Shown here: positions 10,861 to 21,023 of the stretch, piece by piece
How the letters are laid out: every line of letters starts with the position of its first letter
Position numbering within the stretch: the first letter of the stretch is position 1
Source of the DNA: Thelephora terrestris
Lineage: Eukaryota > Basidiomycota > Agaricomycetes > Thelephorales > Thelephoraceae
Direction: 5' to 3'
Assembly (NCBI GenBank): GCA_015956445.1
Contig: WIUZ02000002.1
Location: 3,100,001 to 3,164,000 of the forward strand
DNA length: 64,000 nucleotides
The notes under the pieces: model-generated
Database searches by the model: none
Told to the model about the DNA's origin: nothing
Seen by the model: only the letters and a program-made list of their open reading frames with translations
Program-made: the position numbers and the translations under genes

Positions 10861-12391
10861 ATGCCTTCCGAGCAGTCGGTATCGACCCATCCCCAACCTG
10901 AAGACCTTGATCTCTCGAGAGAGCAGATCAAGGTCTGCATAGTCTGCATGGCTCCTGTGTCGTCGGCCGACGTAGACTATCCGGTTCACCAGCTATTAAT
11001 CGAGCAAGACATTCCTCTCTTATGCGCAGGCTGTAGAGACTCCAGGAACGTCCCCGCTCGACAGCAACATCTCATCTCAGCCAGTGGTCGCAGCTCTTCT
11101 GGTGGAGCCGACTTTGTCAGGCCTATCCCCCAAGCCCTGCAAATAACCACAGACGGTACAAACCCACTATCTTTCCCTACCCCTCAAACACACCCCACTA
11201 CGTCCCCACTCGACGTCCCGGAGCTATCACGCTCAGTGTCTACATCATCCGAGTCCAACGCTTATTTGTCCAGAGTATCGGATAAGATCCACCATGCTCC
11301 AAAAGTCAAAACCCAACCGGATAATCTATATCCAATCTCCAGGACCGTCTCTTCCGAGTCCTCTCAGTCTCAGAAGGAGACCAGGCATGAATCTATTCAC
11401 TCCCCGAGCCCGTTGGTGGACATCACAAGGCTTCGCGTCCGATCCCCCACACATCACTGCCTTTACCCTGGAGCAATGTTCACTGGTACACAGAAAAGTG
11501 GGCGGAGCAGTTATGATGTCAACGTCACCATTGTGGTATGGATTAGTTGTCCTGGTCAGCTGAATCGAATTAAATGACGTTTTCTCACGTAGGATGTCGA
11601 CTTCTCTTCATCTTTTTTGTGTGGCTACCTGCGGATACGGGGTCTGACAGAGGACTGGCCAGAGCTCACAACTTATTTTGATGCCGAAATTATTGGCAGC
11701 CGTTACGGCTTCTTGACGCGCAACTGGGGTGCCACGGAACAAGAAGACATGGTTCATTGGCAGCGCTTCCCTGCATTCCGACATGTTAAGAACGATTTGA
11801 AGCGACCGTACTTGACCATGCCCGATAATGACCACGGGGCCGTCTTTATGCGCTGGAAGGAACGATTCCTCGTCCCTGACCATCGCGTACAAGACATCAA
11901 TGGCGCTAGTTTTGCGGGTAGATTCTCCCCTGTCCTCACATGACTAAGCCCACTAACGCCCTGTGAAACCCATTCTAGGGTTCTATTACGTCTGTGTTGA
12001 TTTTAATCAACAGCCACAGACTCCAGCGTCCCACCACATGCCGCTAATTCGCGAGACGGATGACATGAGCACTGATGCGACCCCCGACGTGGTGGCCGAA
12101 CCTGTCGAGATTGCAGCCAAACCCGAAAGCCCCCGCCGGTCTAGGAGGCGCTCAATCGACAGTGAGGGCCGACTCCAGAGGGGGATCTCGCGTTCCAGTT
12201 CGCACAGTGGGCCTGGCCCATTTGTGGCAACGATGAGCGGCTTTTACTTCCACCAGAATTCTGAACCGTGAGTCATTATCCCTCTTCACAGGCTTGATCA
12301 TCATCTCAAACCTACCTCTCGTCACAGTTACCAACAATTATCATTGAATCATGTTCCTCAAATGGCAGACACATGCTTTGAACTTCGGTAG
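10861..12391 (+). CDS. GID4: GID4/VID24 substrate receptor of the CTLH/GID E3 ligase
   Basis: Four exons (10861-11535, 11593-11917, 11979-12267, 12328-12391) sum to 1353 nt, 450 residues. GID4/Vid24 recognises N-terminal proline degrons of gluconeogenic enzymes for ubiquitination by the GID/CTLH complex. The VID24 beta-barrel domain begins near residue 200 with LYPGAMFTGTQKSGRSSYDV, then VDFSSSFLCGYLRIRGLTED, YFDAEIIGSRYGFLTRNWGA, WQRFPAFRHVKNDLKRP, RWKERFLVPDH, INGASFAGFYYVCVDF and MSGFYFHQNSEPYQQLSL. Two features are unusual. The long Ser/Pro-rich N-terminal region contains two CxxC pairs (CIVC and CAGC, about 27 residues apart) that could bind zinc. Between YYVCVDF and MSGFYF there is an insertion of roughly 70 residues with a basic RRSRRRSIDSE stretch. 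The exact start is uncertain; in-frame sequence continues upstream. Confidence 0.9.
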
Positions 12392-12875
12392 ATGTCGGAA
12401 CCTGTGTCTCGAGCCCTGGTCAATTCGCACACAAAATATCGTTGTTTGTGCTCCCCCCCTCCCCCCCGAGTTCAGTTTGGCAATCGTGGCTCAGTGCGTT
12501 GTATTCTATGTGTGTATTATCATGCTTTCCTTTCCTGGTCCTCTTTGCTACATCCTCTTGCTCCATCCTCTACCCACTGCACATCTCCCCTCACTTATCT
12601 CGTGCTTTACCATCGTAGTTAAGTCCCCACTCCTATATCGTACGCGTTGTTTCATGCCCGCTCCCGCATGTTCAAGACATATGAGGGGGAATTCCCTCGG
12701 TCCGAGTTGTCCAGTTTCGCCTCACCTCACAGGGAAGTTTTTCCCCGTGACCGGATTTGATGGGTGTGATAAAGTGTGTGATCGCCGAGCGTCGATCGAC
12801 GGCCAACCCCGCGATTCCACTGTTACATTCTCATGGCCGCAAGTTCCACCAACACCTCCATCAAGCACTTTCAGC
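12392..12875. other. Intergenic region GID4 / F-box gene
   Basis: About 480 bp. It includes a C-rich run and pyrimidine-rich sequence at 12.45-12.65 kb. It is open in one frame over most of its length, but no domain is visible. It probably holds the GID4 3' UTR and the promoter of the F-box gene. Confidence 0.4.
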
Positions 12876-14802
12876 ATGAGCGACGAGGCACCCCGTACCG
12901 TCGGACTATGCGACATTGCGGACGACCTCGGCCAGAGGGTGACAGACGTTTGTGCAACCTTGTTCGAGAGACAAAGGTGAGATTCTGCTACTCAATGTGA
13001 TGAAAAGCATCGGGTTAACACACCTACAGAGCAGGGGAGGATGTAAATAGCACACATCTCGAGGTATTGCTGGAACTTGAAGAGTTTTCCGATTTGGCCT
13101 GGCTCACTGACCCATGTAGCTCGCGCCATTGGAACGAAAATTGTCGATGGTGATAGTTGAGCTCCGACGGTCAAAGAACGCTGCCCGGCCTATCAATCGC
13201 CTCCCGCGGGAGATCCTGGCTAACGTGTTTCTCTTCTTCCGGTGTGAGGTTCCCCCTACCCACCACCCGGAGTACACGACGGCGCCACCATTCCACTTAT
13301 GGATACGTTCGGTAATCCACGTGTGTCACCACTGGCGGGAGACAGCCCTTATGTTCCCCTCGCTGTGGTCCACGGTGGACGTCACGGGACCAGAAATCGT
13401 GGACGCGTTCACCTTTAGGTCTGGCAGTCTGCCGCTGCACGTTCACGTCAGATTCGAGGGGAGATGCTGCAGGCGCTCTCGTAACGCCTCCGACTCGGAT
13501 CTCGCTCGGGACACGAACCTCGGCTTCATTGGGAATCTGGCTGATCACAGCGGAAGGTTCCGAACTTTCACGCTGGTCTACCCATTGGAAGACGGTGGGC
13601 CGCTGTCGGACTTCCATCTCCCAGCGCCATTATTGGAGACGCTGGTAATTCATCCTCCGGCTCATGTGGGGAACCGGAACCCGTTCGCCGGAGTTCACCA
13701 CAGGGCTACCCCATCCCTCCCCACGATTTTCGCGAGATCTCTCCCTTCCCTGCGGGTTTTGAGGGTCATTTACTTTACTATATGGCCCAATAACCGTTTC
13801 CACAATCTCTCTGTGCTGTGCTTGGCTGCTCAGCGCAACTTGGAGCACTCGATGGGACAACTCCTGGACTTGTTCCAGTGTAGCCCGACGCTGCAGGACA
13901 TTCTCTTGGAACAAGAGGACACCGGGATTGGCAGAGTGCCGCCGGCCAGCGATTTATCGGACATCACACCAGTACCCCTGAACAAACTCCAGAGGTTGTA
14001 TCTCTCCGGTTTCGCACACCACGGGATCTCGAGGTTGTTGTCGTTGATTCAGCTGCCGACCGCAATCGACGTCGCGATCAGATTCGACGGCGTCAGGTTC
14101 CCACCCCAGGACCCCACGATCCACGACATGTTTCCACCGAATTACCCACCAGAGCACCGGTTGCAAGGAGCGACCCGGATCGAAATTGGGTGCACGTCCG
14201 CTGGTCTTCGACTTATTTCGTGTGGACCCTATTCATCGGTCTTCCTGTCGACCGCGGCGCACCACCAAATGAATTCTTTCATTCCACAAGGATTACGGCG
14301 GCTGTTCAGCTCACCGTTACCAGCGGCCCGCGAGCTGTGGATCGAGTCTGGCTTGACGAGCAGGTCAGCATATCCCACCATCTTCGCCGCGGTACCGGAG
14401 TTGGAAGACTTGGTTATCACGGACAGATTCCTTCCACCCGACACCGCCATCCTACACGCTCTTCTCCCAAGCGAAAATTCGGGCCACATCCCGCTACCCC
14501 ACCTCCAAACCATCACCCTTCAAACGAGGTATCTCCCCGCCGACAAGTTTCTCGAGGTCGCCAGCTCGCGGGCGAAAGCAGGGATCCCGTTCCAGGACGT
14601 GAAGGTGTACAGGAGAGTTGGTAAGGACGGTATTGAAGTGGAGAATGCGAAGTTGAGGGAGAATTTGGCGGGTTTGGTAGAGGGGTGTGTTAGTGTGGAG
14701 ATGGTTTCCCCGGATTATCAGGATTCGAGGATAGCTGTTCCTGAGGTTTGCACCGTGGACGATTTTTTATGGCCATCGTGGAGGGATAGGACTAAGGCGT
14801 AG
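12876..14802 (+). CDS. F-box domain protein (basidiomycete type)
   Basis: Three exons (12876-12976, 13030-13063, 13120-14802) total 1818 nt, 605 residues. The N-terminus MSDEAPRTVGLCDIADDL leads into a helical stretch (APLERKLSMVIVELRRSKN) and then the F-box: INRLPREILANVFLFF, followed by VCHHWRETALMFPSLWSTV. This coiled-coil plus F-box arrangement is the common form of the large Agaricomycete F-box expansions. The product is expected to dock to Skp1 in an SCF ubiquitin ligase. The remaining 450 residues have leucine-rich spacing (LPTIFARSLPSLRVLRVIYF, LNKLQRLYLSG, HLQTITLQTRYLP) consistent with degenerate leucine-rich repeats as a substrate-binding region. The substrate cannot be inferred. 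It is one of the few accessory-type genes in the window and lies beside the unassigned and duplicated region. Confidence 0.82.
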
Positions 14803-16290
14803 ACTGCACATAGGTTTGGCGGTGGCAGTAGAACGAAGGTCGGCCTCCTTTCTTGATTATGCTTACATTACAGACGCTTTCTGTATGATATTCGCAGTGT
14901 ACACCTTAATATTTTTCTCCCTCAGTCTAGCCTCGCCCTTCCCGCTAGATCATGTGACGCAAGGAAAGAGAACTTAAAGTTACTGCCTCAGGAAAGGCCG
15001 AAGCATTCGTGGAAGCTGTAGTCAATATCCGGAAACTTGGGTCTGGTCGATTTGTGCGAAAGGGAGAGTGGACGCAATTCACCCACATCAATGAAGTGCG
15101 TCCTCCTTTCGTTGGAAACTAGAGACCGCTTGACATCAGGCAAGGTTTTGCATCTTTGAGACCGAGGGACGACAAGCGGCAGAGCCCAGTTGATCAACCT
15201 CGCTATCGTACAAGAGGGGTATCATACCCTTGACTGCAGCCGCTTATATCAGGCTTAGAGGAGAAACGCTATCTTTCGTGTTGATCCGTGCTGTTTTTCA
15301 ACTGTTCCTTTGCCAAGAACCAATAAGGGATGCCAAGTAGTCGAGATTGGTCTCGTCCAAGCATTGTGGGAAGAAAGAAACGACTGCGAGGGAACACCGG
15401 TAAGGAGCCTAGTCTTCAAAATGTCAGCGAAGCGAGCGTAGAGATCAATCGTCGCTGGCGTGAACAGGTCCTTGTTTTCCCAGGCGTTCGTTCTCCGTGG
15501 GTCAAGGGTAGGTAGATTTGACATTGTCTCATGAGAGGGATAGGTTCATTATCCTCGAGGCCAGAAAGGGTTCTGGGAGTGTCAAATCCTCGAGGTTCTT
15601 GATGCCCCCGATCTTGGAGAGTCGGTTGGGATGGTAACGAAGGGCACTGTACATTGGTCGTAGCGGATGCACTGCGATCATTGCCCAACGACTGTTTCTT
15701 AGCGCAATCATTACGGCGGAAGGTCAACGAGAAATGTGCCCTGCCAATCCCTCCGGCATCTATGAAAACGAGGGTTGTTGGTGTGGGTACTACTCACGCT
15801 GTCGCAGGTGTGGAAGCGGTCGGGAAAGAGACAAAAGGGGATGGGTGGGTCGCCTAGGGTTTGGTAATTCGCACGTGCTACGCTAAACTTATGTAACGTT
15901 TTTTTTGCAGGACGGAGCCAAATTGGAGCCAAATGAAATACCTCCATGATTCAGGGCATGCTGCACCGGAATTTCACACGCTCAAGCACGAAAATTCTAG
16001 GGCGCGGCTCCCCGCAGAATATTGACCAAGATAGGAGCTCGATCAGCATCCCCACCGGCTCAGCCTCGATTTTGCGGACCGCGGGGGATTCTTCGACGTC
16101 GGGTGACGATTAGGGACTCGGGGCTGCAGCAGAGCTAAGCATGAAGCGCCTTTCGTCAGGCTGTATCACGCCTGGTCATTGACCGCCTCGACAAACATTG
16201 TGGCCTCCTACTACCGAAGGGTGAGGCTCGGTTGATGAATTCATCTTGGTCGAGCTGGAATTAAACCACAGCTAGCTGATGCCCAGAGGG
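14803..16290. other. Unassigned region with a possible minus-strand gene remnant
   Basis: About 1.5 kb without a confident gene. On the minus strand, 15255-15711 contains two adjoining readable pieces: one ending near 15529 with KIGGIKNLEDLTLPEPF, and one (15255-15524) with TNAWENKDLFTPATIDLY and VLGKGTVEKQHG. They could be two exons of one small protein, but I recognise no family, found no start, and the joins are not convincing. A run of eight A/T bases at about 15.9 kb and GC-rich sequence at 16.0-16.1 kb follow. Treat as possible remnant or intergenic. Confidence 0.3.
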
Positions 16291-17121
16291 GAACTTCGAG
16301 GAAGCCCTCTGGTATTGAGGTGCACCGGGCCACCACTCCACCGACGCCGATTAGCCGAAGTGGTATTCTCGAGGATGGCATCTTCCACAAAAAGCTAGAC
16401 GAATGTACCCCTCCCAGTAAGTCGCGTGTTTTTTCCACAATGGCAGGATGATTGGATCAGGGATTTTTGGGGAGGGCGAGCGGATGTGGAAAACATCATC
16501 ATACATGTCAACTTCGCGACCGACTGGGGGCGAGAAGCTTGGGAGGCCTCGTGACTTTTACCAAAGCTGCCGGGACTTGCCCATACGGTTTCAGACGCCA
16601 AAAAGGGGATTCCCCATACCGCGAGTCGCATGGTATATGAGAGGTTGGATGTGGCTCTCGCCGTGCAATCATCCTCAAACCAAAGATCAGCTGTGATCAG
16701 TCCGAGCTCAATCACTGATCATCGAGGCATCGATCACTAGCTTCGAGTCGGGTTCCTCTGTGTACCTGATCGAACAGGGCAGTGGGGTTAAACGCCCAAG
16801 GGCCAACATATTCATTTACATCCGCGTGTACGGCATACAAGGTCGCCCGCTCTGAGTCCCAACGCCGCAGGTAGGGCCCGCTTGGCTACGACACATCCTG
16901 ATTCACTGGCCCAACTGACACCTGAATCAGGGCTCACCTGGTACCACCAAGTGACTGAGTATTCAATATACATGCGGTATTGCAAGTCCGGCCGATCAAA
17001 TGACAAAAAGATCGATAGGTCCTGAACCAGCCAACTCCAGTCAACTCCTCCACGAAACTAGTTACGCGGTAGCTGTTCGGCGGTCGTTCCAGATGCGTCC
17101 ACTTCCGCTTGTAATCAAGAG

Positions 17122-17128
17122 ATATAAA
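17122..17128 (+). promoter_or_regulatory. TATA-like box of DUF6533 gene, copy A
   Basis: The sequence gagatataaagaacac, with atataaa as the core, lies 93 bp upstream of the ATG at 17215. It is kept exactly in copy B, while nearby spacer sequence has changed, which supports a functional TATA box. Confidence 0.55.
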
Positions 17129-17214
17129 GAACACGGGTGGCTTTACTGTTCACGTCCAAGGCCCCTTCCTCTTCCCCGTTACTCATTCACAGCGCAAGAA
17201 GTTGGCCAGTTTGG

Positions 17215-18936
17215 ATGGATCAAGCGGGTCTGGCGGCATTGGTTCGGTTAGGGAGGCAGCTGTACGTGCCTCGTTTCTGTCTTTTGCTTCGTGAAGTTCG
17301 CGGCTTGACGGACTTCTCCAGGTTCACATTCAGGGTGATCTCGAGCGTTTGCGGGAATGAAACTGAGCTGAATCCCACATAGCTGTGTACTCCTGCCGTA
17401 CATTGTCTGTGGTTCTACGACTACCTCTTGACCTTGGGAGATGAGGTCCAGTATACACCTGTCCACCTTTCGCCGAGGTTCTCACCGTTACACAGGTCGA
17501 GTATGCTTGGCGTGGAAGGAAATCATGGGGTGAGTCTAAATAACGTCATCCGAACGTCCAACGACTGAGACGGTTCTTTGATAGCGTTTGTTTTGTTCAT
17601 AGCCGTGCGGTGACCATGACGCCTCGAGGAATCTATTTAACAGTCCCACAGAATCGGTACAACCCCTTGATTCAAATCACATCGTCCAGCGTAGCCATGT
17701 ATGGTTTCAAAAACTCTGTAAGCCCTCATCCAGATGTAATTCCGGCGCAACGTTCACGGGGTTCACTCTAGATGTGGGTTACTGCCCTTGGCGTCTTCCG
17801 TCGTTCCTGTCGATCCTGATTCTGCTCAATGACTCTAAAGCTGTCAACAAACCAAATGGATAGGGATCTTTCATTCGGCCATATCTACAGTTCTCGCCCA
17901 AATCACCATCGCATTAAGGTACGGCCTTTACCCCAGATCAACGCGTCCCCATGCTAAGCAGCTTCGACAATAGGGTATACGCCGTGACGGAGAGGAACAA
18001 GCGCATTGGAGGTGCACTCTGCAGCCTCATTATCGCCCAGCTCACTGTTGGGATTTATATGACTGTCCGTTGCGACGACCCCAGGTAGCTTATTCAGCCC
18101 CTCTTCAGCCCGCAGGCTGACTCAGATCACCCCTTAGCACCGCAGTTGCCAGATATAGGTCTGAACGCATACAAGGTTTGTACTATCGTACAGAATAAAG
18201 TCCAGGAGCTCCTTTCCATCAATATCGGGATCGCCTTCGGTGCGTCTTCACCATCTCATCTGCGGAGTTCTGGTCAGCCTCATACTTGCACTCCACACGC
18301 CGTGGGTTGCCGCAGAGGTTATCGTGTTCTCGGCTCTTTTTATTGCAGTCAAGAGACCCAGGCATCTCAGACATCGGGGTGTTCCAAGCCTCTTGGATGC
18401 AATTTTGCGAGACGCGACACAGTACTTTCTGCTCTTGGTCTTGATCAATGTCACGACCGATGTATTTATCATATTTGTCCCGGTAGGTGGTATATAATCC
18501 ATCCGAGCGTGTCGTGCTCATCGCGTGCATGTTTTCAGGGTTCAGTCTCGGTACTTCCTGGCGTGTATGTTTTTCACCTCGACGCCCAGTGACCTTCGAG
18601 TGATTCGGATGTCACCTTCTGTTTTCCAGGGCGAGCACGATGCTCATCCCAATCATGGCATCACGCCTCATGCTTTCTTTGAAAAAGGCTGCGGCAGAAC
18701 AGGCGACGACGTGTACCATTACGTCCACGGTTGAACCAGGACTGTCCGTTATAAGCAGAACCGTCCGCTATCCATCCCGGACTCCTGGGGGAGTATCTGG
18801 AAATCTTCTCTCCGCGAGCTTTTTCGACGAGGGTGTGGAGCTTGGATGCGTTACTCGAACCGCTCCGAAAGACGATTACGGCTTCCAGGTTGATACCCCC
18901 CCAGCGTCTCGTTTGCCTAGCGACGGTATGGATTAA
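17215..18936 (+). CDS. DUF6533-like membrane protein, copy A
   Basis: A gene of about ten short exons starting MDQAGLAALVRLGRQL and ending in the frame that stops at 18934-18936. The order of conserved blocks fits fungal DUF6533 (seven-helix) membrane proteins of unknown function: FYDYLLTLGDEVEYAWRGRK, SWAFVLFIAVR, WIGIFHSAISTVLAQITIAL, RVYAVTERNKRIGGALCS, LIIAQLTVGIYMTV, HTPWVAAEVIVFSALFIAVK, GVPSLLDAILRDATQYF, VTTDVFIIFVP, and the typical MASRLMLSLKKAA, followed by a variable cytosolic tail. The tail ends VDTPPASRLPSDGMD, running through a seven-C tract. At about 18.09 kb a 2-nt difference from copy B would break the frame, but an alternative acceptor (ttcag before CCGCAGGCTGAC) restores it, so the copy may still be intact. 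The function of DUF6533 proteins is not known. Confidence 0.6.
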
Positions 18937-19094
18937 ACCTCTACCCCTGACTTGGCGATACCGCGGATAATGTTTCCCGTCCTTTTAGACTCTCTCGTAG
19001 CATAAGCCTTGTCGTAAAGGACAATGTAGGCTTTTGAACCGACCACGGAGGTTATTCACGAATCGGAACACTCAGGGACTCTTCGACTGTAATG

Positions 19095-19372
19095 GGTAAC
19101 GTTCATAATTTTGGGCCTGCAAGCTTTATCTTCTTGGTGGTATACATCGCAACAAGGGCGCGAAAGCCGTTCGACATCTTCAGGCTGCCCTCGATACGCA
19201 TCCTCCTTTGACTGGCGCAATTAATTGGACTCATCACGCCTTTGCGCGGCTACTTTACGATGAAGATGAGCTTGGCCGACTGCAAACCCGGTCTCGGTTG
19301 GTGATGGTTATTGTTGCCAAGGACACGCCCCCGAAGCTCGGCATTCACCTGCGGAAATGGGTGAACTTGTGA
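19095..19372 (+). pseudogene. TPR-like remnant, copy A
   Basis: Broken pieces of a protein resembling the C-terminal tetratricopeptide region of large basidiomycete TPR/NACHT-like proteins: a glycine-isoleucine-histidine-arginine block (GGIHRNKGA), then FARLLYDEDELG. Frames change between pieces and there is no start or splice structure, so this is a decayed fragment. It is 23 residues or so shorter than the same fragment in copy B. Confidence 0.45.
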
Positions 19373-19544
19373 ACCGGTGGCGGCTGCATTTTCTCATGGA
19401 GGTTTGAACGGCCACCGCACAGGACGTGCCAAGAAGGGCGAATCACACTATGCCAGATTCATATGGGAATGCGTGTGGTCATGTAAGTTTATATTCTAAA
19501 CATCTGGAACCGCCCGTGCTAGCGAAAAGCTCTCATGATTCACG

Positions 19545-19851
19545 GACCTTTATCTTTGTCATCGAGCAGGGGTACCTCCTGGGCCTGAGTTTTGTGAGGA
19601 TGCGTTGGCATAAGTAAAGGACAGCGAAGTGAAAAGACGTGCTTTGGCTTCAAAGGCGTTTTCCCCCTAGGTATCGTCTCCTTCTATATCGCGTCCTCCT
19701 CGCCTCTGAATTCGAGGCTGGATTCCAGCCTAACTTTGGCTCAACTTTGGCTAGTCCTTGAGTGTGCTGTTCCATCAAACTGTGATCAATCTAGATCTGT
19801 GCCTCGGCAGGGGCGACAGCGAAGTCGAGAGTAGGGGTTCTAGTTGCGCAA
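19545..19851 (-). pseudogene. Decayed 3' end of Ran GTPase gene (copy A)
   Basis: On the minus strand, 19757-19851 reads PTLDFAVAPAEAQI, a stop, then [11 protein letters not shown]; the intact Ran gene at 23.6-23.8 kb has [18 protein letters not shown] and [11 protein letters not shown] at the same place. Further along, the last-exon equivalent near 19545-19580 reads EVPLLDDKDKGP, against [12 protein letters not shown] in the intact gene. The fragment lacks the GTPase core, carries a stop codon and an internal deletion, and is followed by extra sequence in its last intron. It is a by-product of the segmental duplication and cannot make a GTPase. Confidence 0.75.
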
Positions 19852-20888
19852 GGAAGCCATCTGTATCAATGCCACTGAGGAGCAGTTCACTTCGCCAAGG
19901 ACGCCAAGCCGGAGTGGGACGCTCGAGGATGGCATTGTCCTAAAAGAGCTAGACGAATGTTTCTGCCTGAGTAAGTTGCGTGGTTCTTCCAAGTTCCGAC
20001 AATACGGCAAGGGGGATTGACGGCTTTCGAACCTTAGGGGTAGTATTCAACCGGGTTGGATGCGAATACAATGAGTGGTCTATGTAAATGGTTGGATCAG
20101 GGATGTGGGGCGGGGCTAGCTAGGAGGGTGAGTGGATGCGGTAAAACACTATACACGTCGAATTCTCGGCTGACCCGAGGACCCGAGGAGGACCCCTGAA
20201 CGTGAGAAGCATGGGAGGCTTCGTGACTTATACCAAAGCCGCCCGGGGTTTCGCCGTATACAGTAGTTTCTGACGCGAAAGGGGAGATTTCTCACCGTGA
20301 ATCGGATCGTATATAGGAGAGGTTGGAGTGGCTGCGAGTAGTCCACCAGCGCAATACCAGGCAATGATTAATGGTACATGATATCTTCGGAACCAAAGTT
20401 CGGCTGTGCTCAGTCCGAGATCAATCTCTATAGCCTGTTGCCAGGTCATTCCATTCCGATCAGATAATATCTTACTCAGTGTGATTTTTTGTTGTGGATA
20501 CTTAAGGGCAGAAGTGAGTGACAGCTCCTAAGATGAGGTATGTTTCAGTATATTTTAGGAGGGTGCCATTTGCCGGGTTCCGCTGTCACGTACTAGCTGA
20601 TCGAACAGCGCGATGGGCGATTTCGTTAAACGCCCAACAGATTCATCACTTACGCCCGCGTGTATAAGACGAGAGGTACTCAAGGCCTCTTTGGCTACGA
20701 TGCCTGATTCGTTGGCCCAAGACATCTAGATCAGGGCCTGGACCCACGTACGTTACCAGTCCGGCTGATCAAATGGAAACCGGTCAATACCGGGTTCCTG
20801 GACCAGCCAGCAACTAGTTTTGCTGTGGCTGAAGCTGGAGCGCTGACCGGCAACCGTTTCGAATGCGACCACTTCCGCCCGTATGAGA

Positions 20889-20895
20889 TATAAAG
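20889..20895 (+). promoter_or_regulatory. TATA-like box of DUF6533 gene, copy B
   Basis: The sequence gagatataaagaacac recurs 129 bp upstream of the ATG at 21024, identical to the copy A element. Confidence 0.55.
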
Positions 20896-21023
20896 AACAC
20901 ATGCAATTCCACGAGTCCCGTCCCGGGCTCCTTCTTTTCCCCCGTTACCCCTTCAAAGCGGTCGGAGTTCCTCGATTCTTGGTTCCGAGGCCAAACTTGA
21001 ACGCAAAACGTTCGCCAACTTAG

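Larger units (their letters stand above)
16295..19851. repeat. Tandem segmental duplication, left copy (A)
   Basis: Left member of two direct copies. The unit runs from a region 5' of a DUF6533-like gene (shared marker: ctcgaggatggcat at about 16.37 and 19.92 kb), through the gene and a TPR-like remnant, to a fragment of the 3' end of the Ran gene (shared marker: gaagtcgagagtagggg at about 19.82 kb, near-identical at 23.71 kb). Base identity looks high in exons and lower, with indels, in spacers, so the duplication is old enough to have diverged. Boundaries are estimated by eye to within about 100 bp. Confidence 0.8.

Noticed and set aside
12351-12875. Long open frame ahead of the F-box gene
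   Set aside because: It is the C-rich leader in frame with the first F-box exon; no domain, and the ATG at 12876 gives a sensible start.
19426-19617. 63-residue plus-strand frame kept in both copies (also 23408-23599)
   Set aside because: It overlaps the last exon and 3' UTR of Ran on the other strand; its conservation follows from the duplication and from Ran coding constraint.
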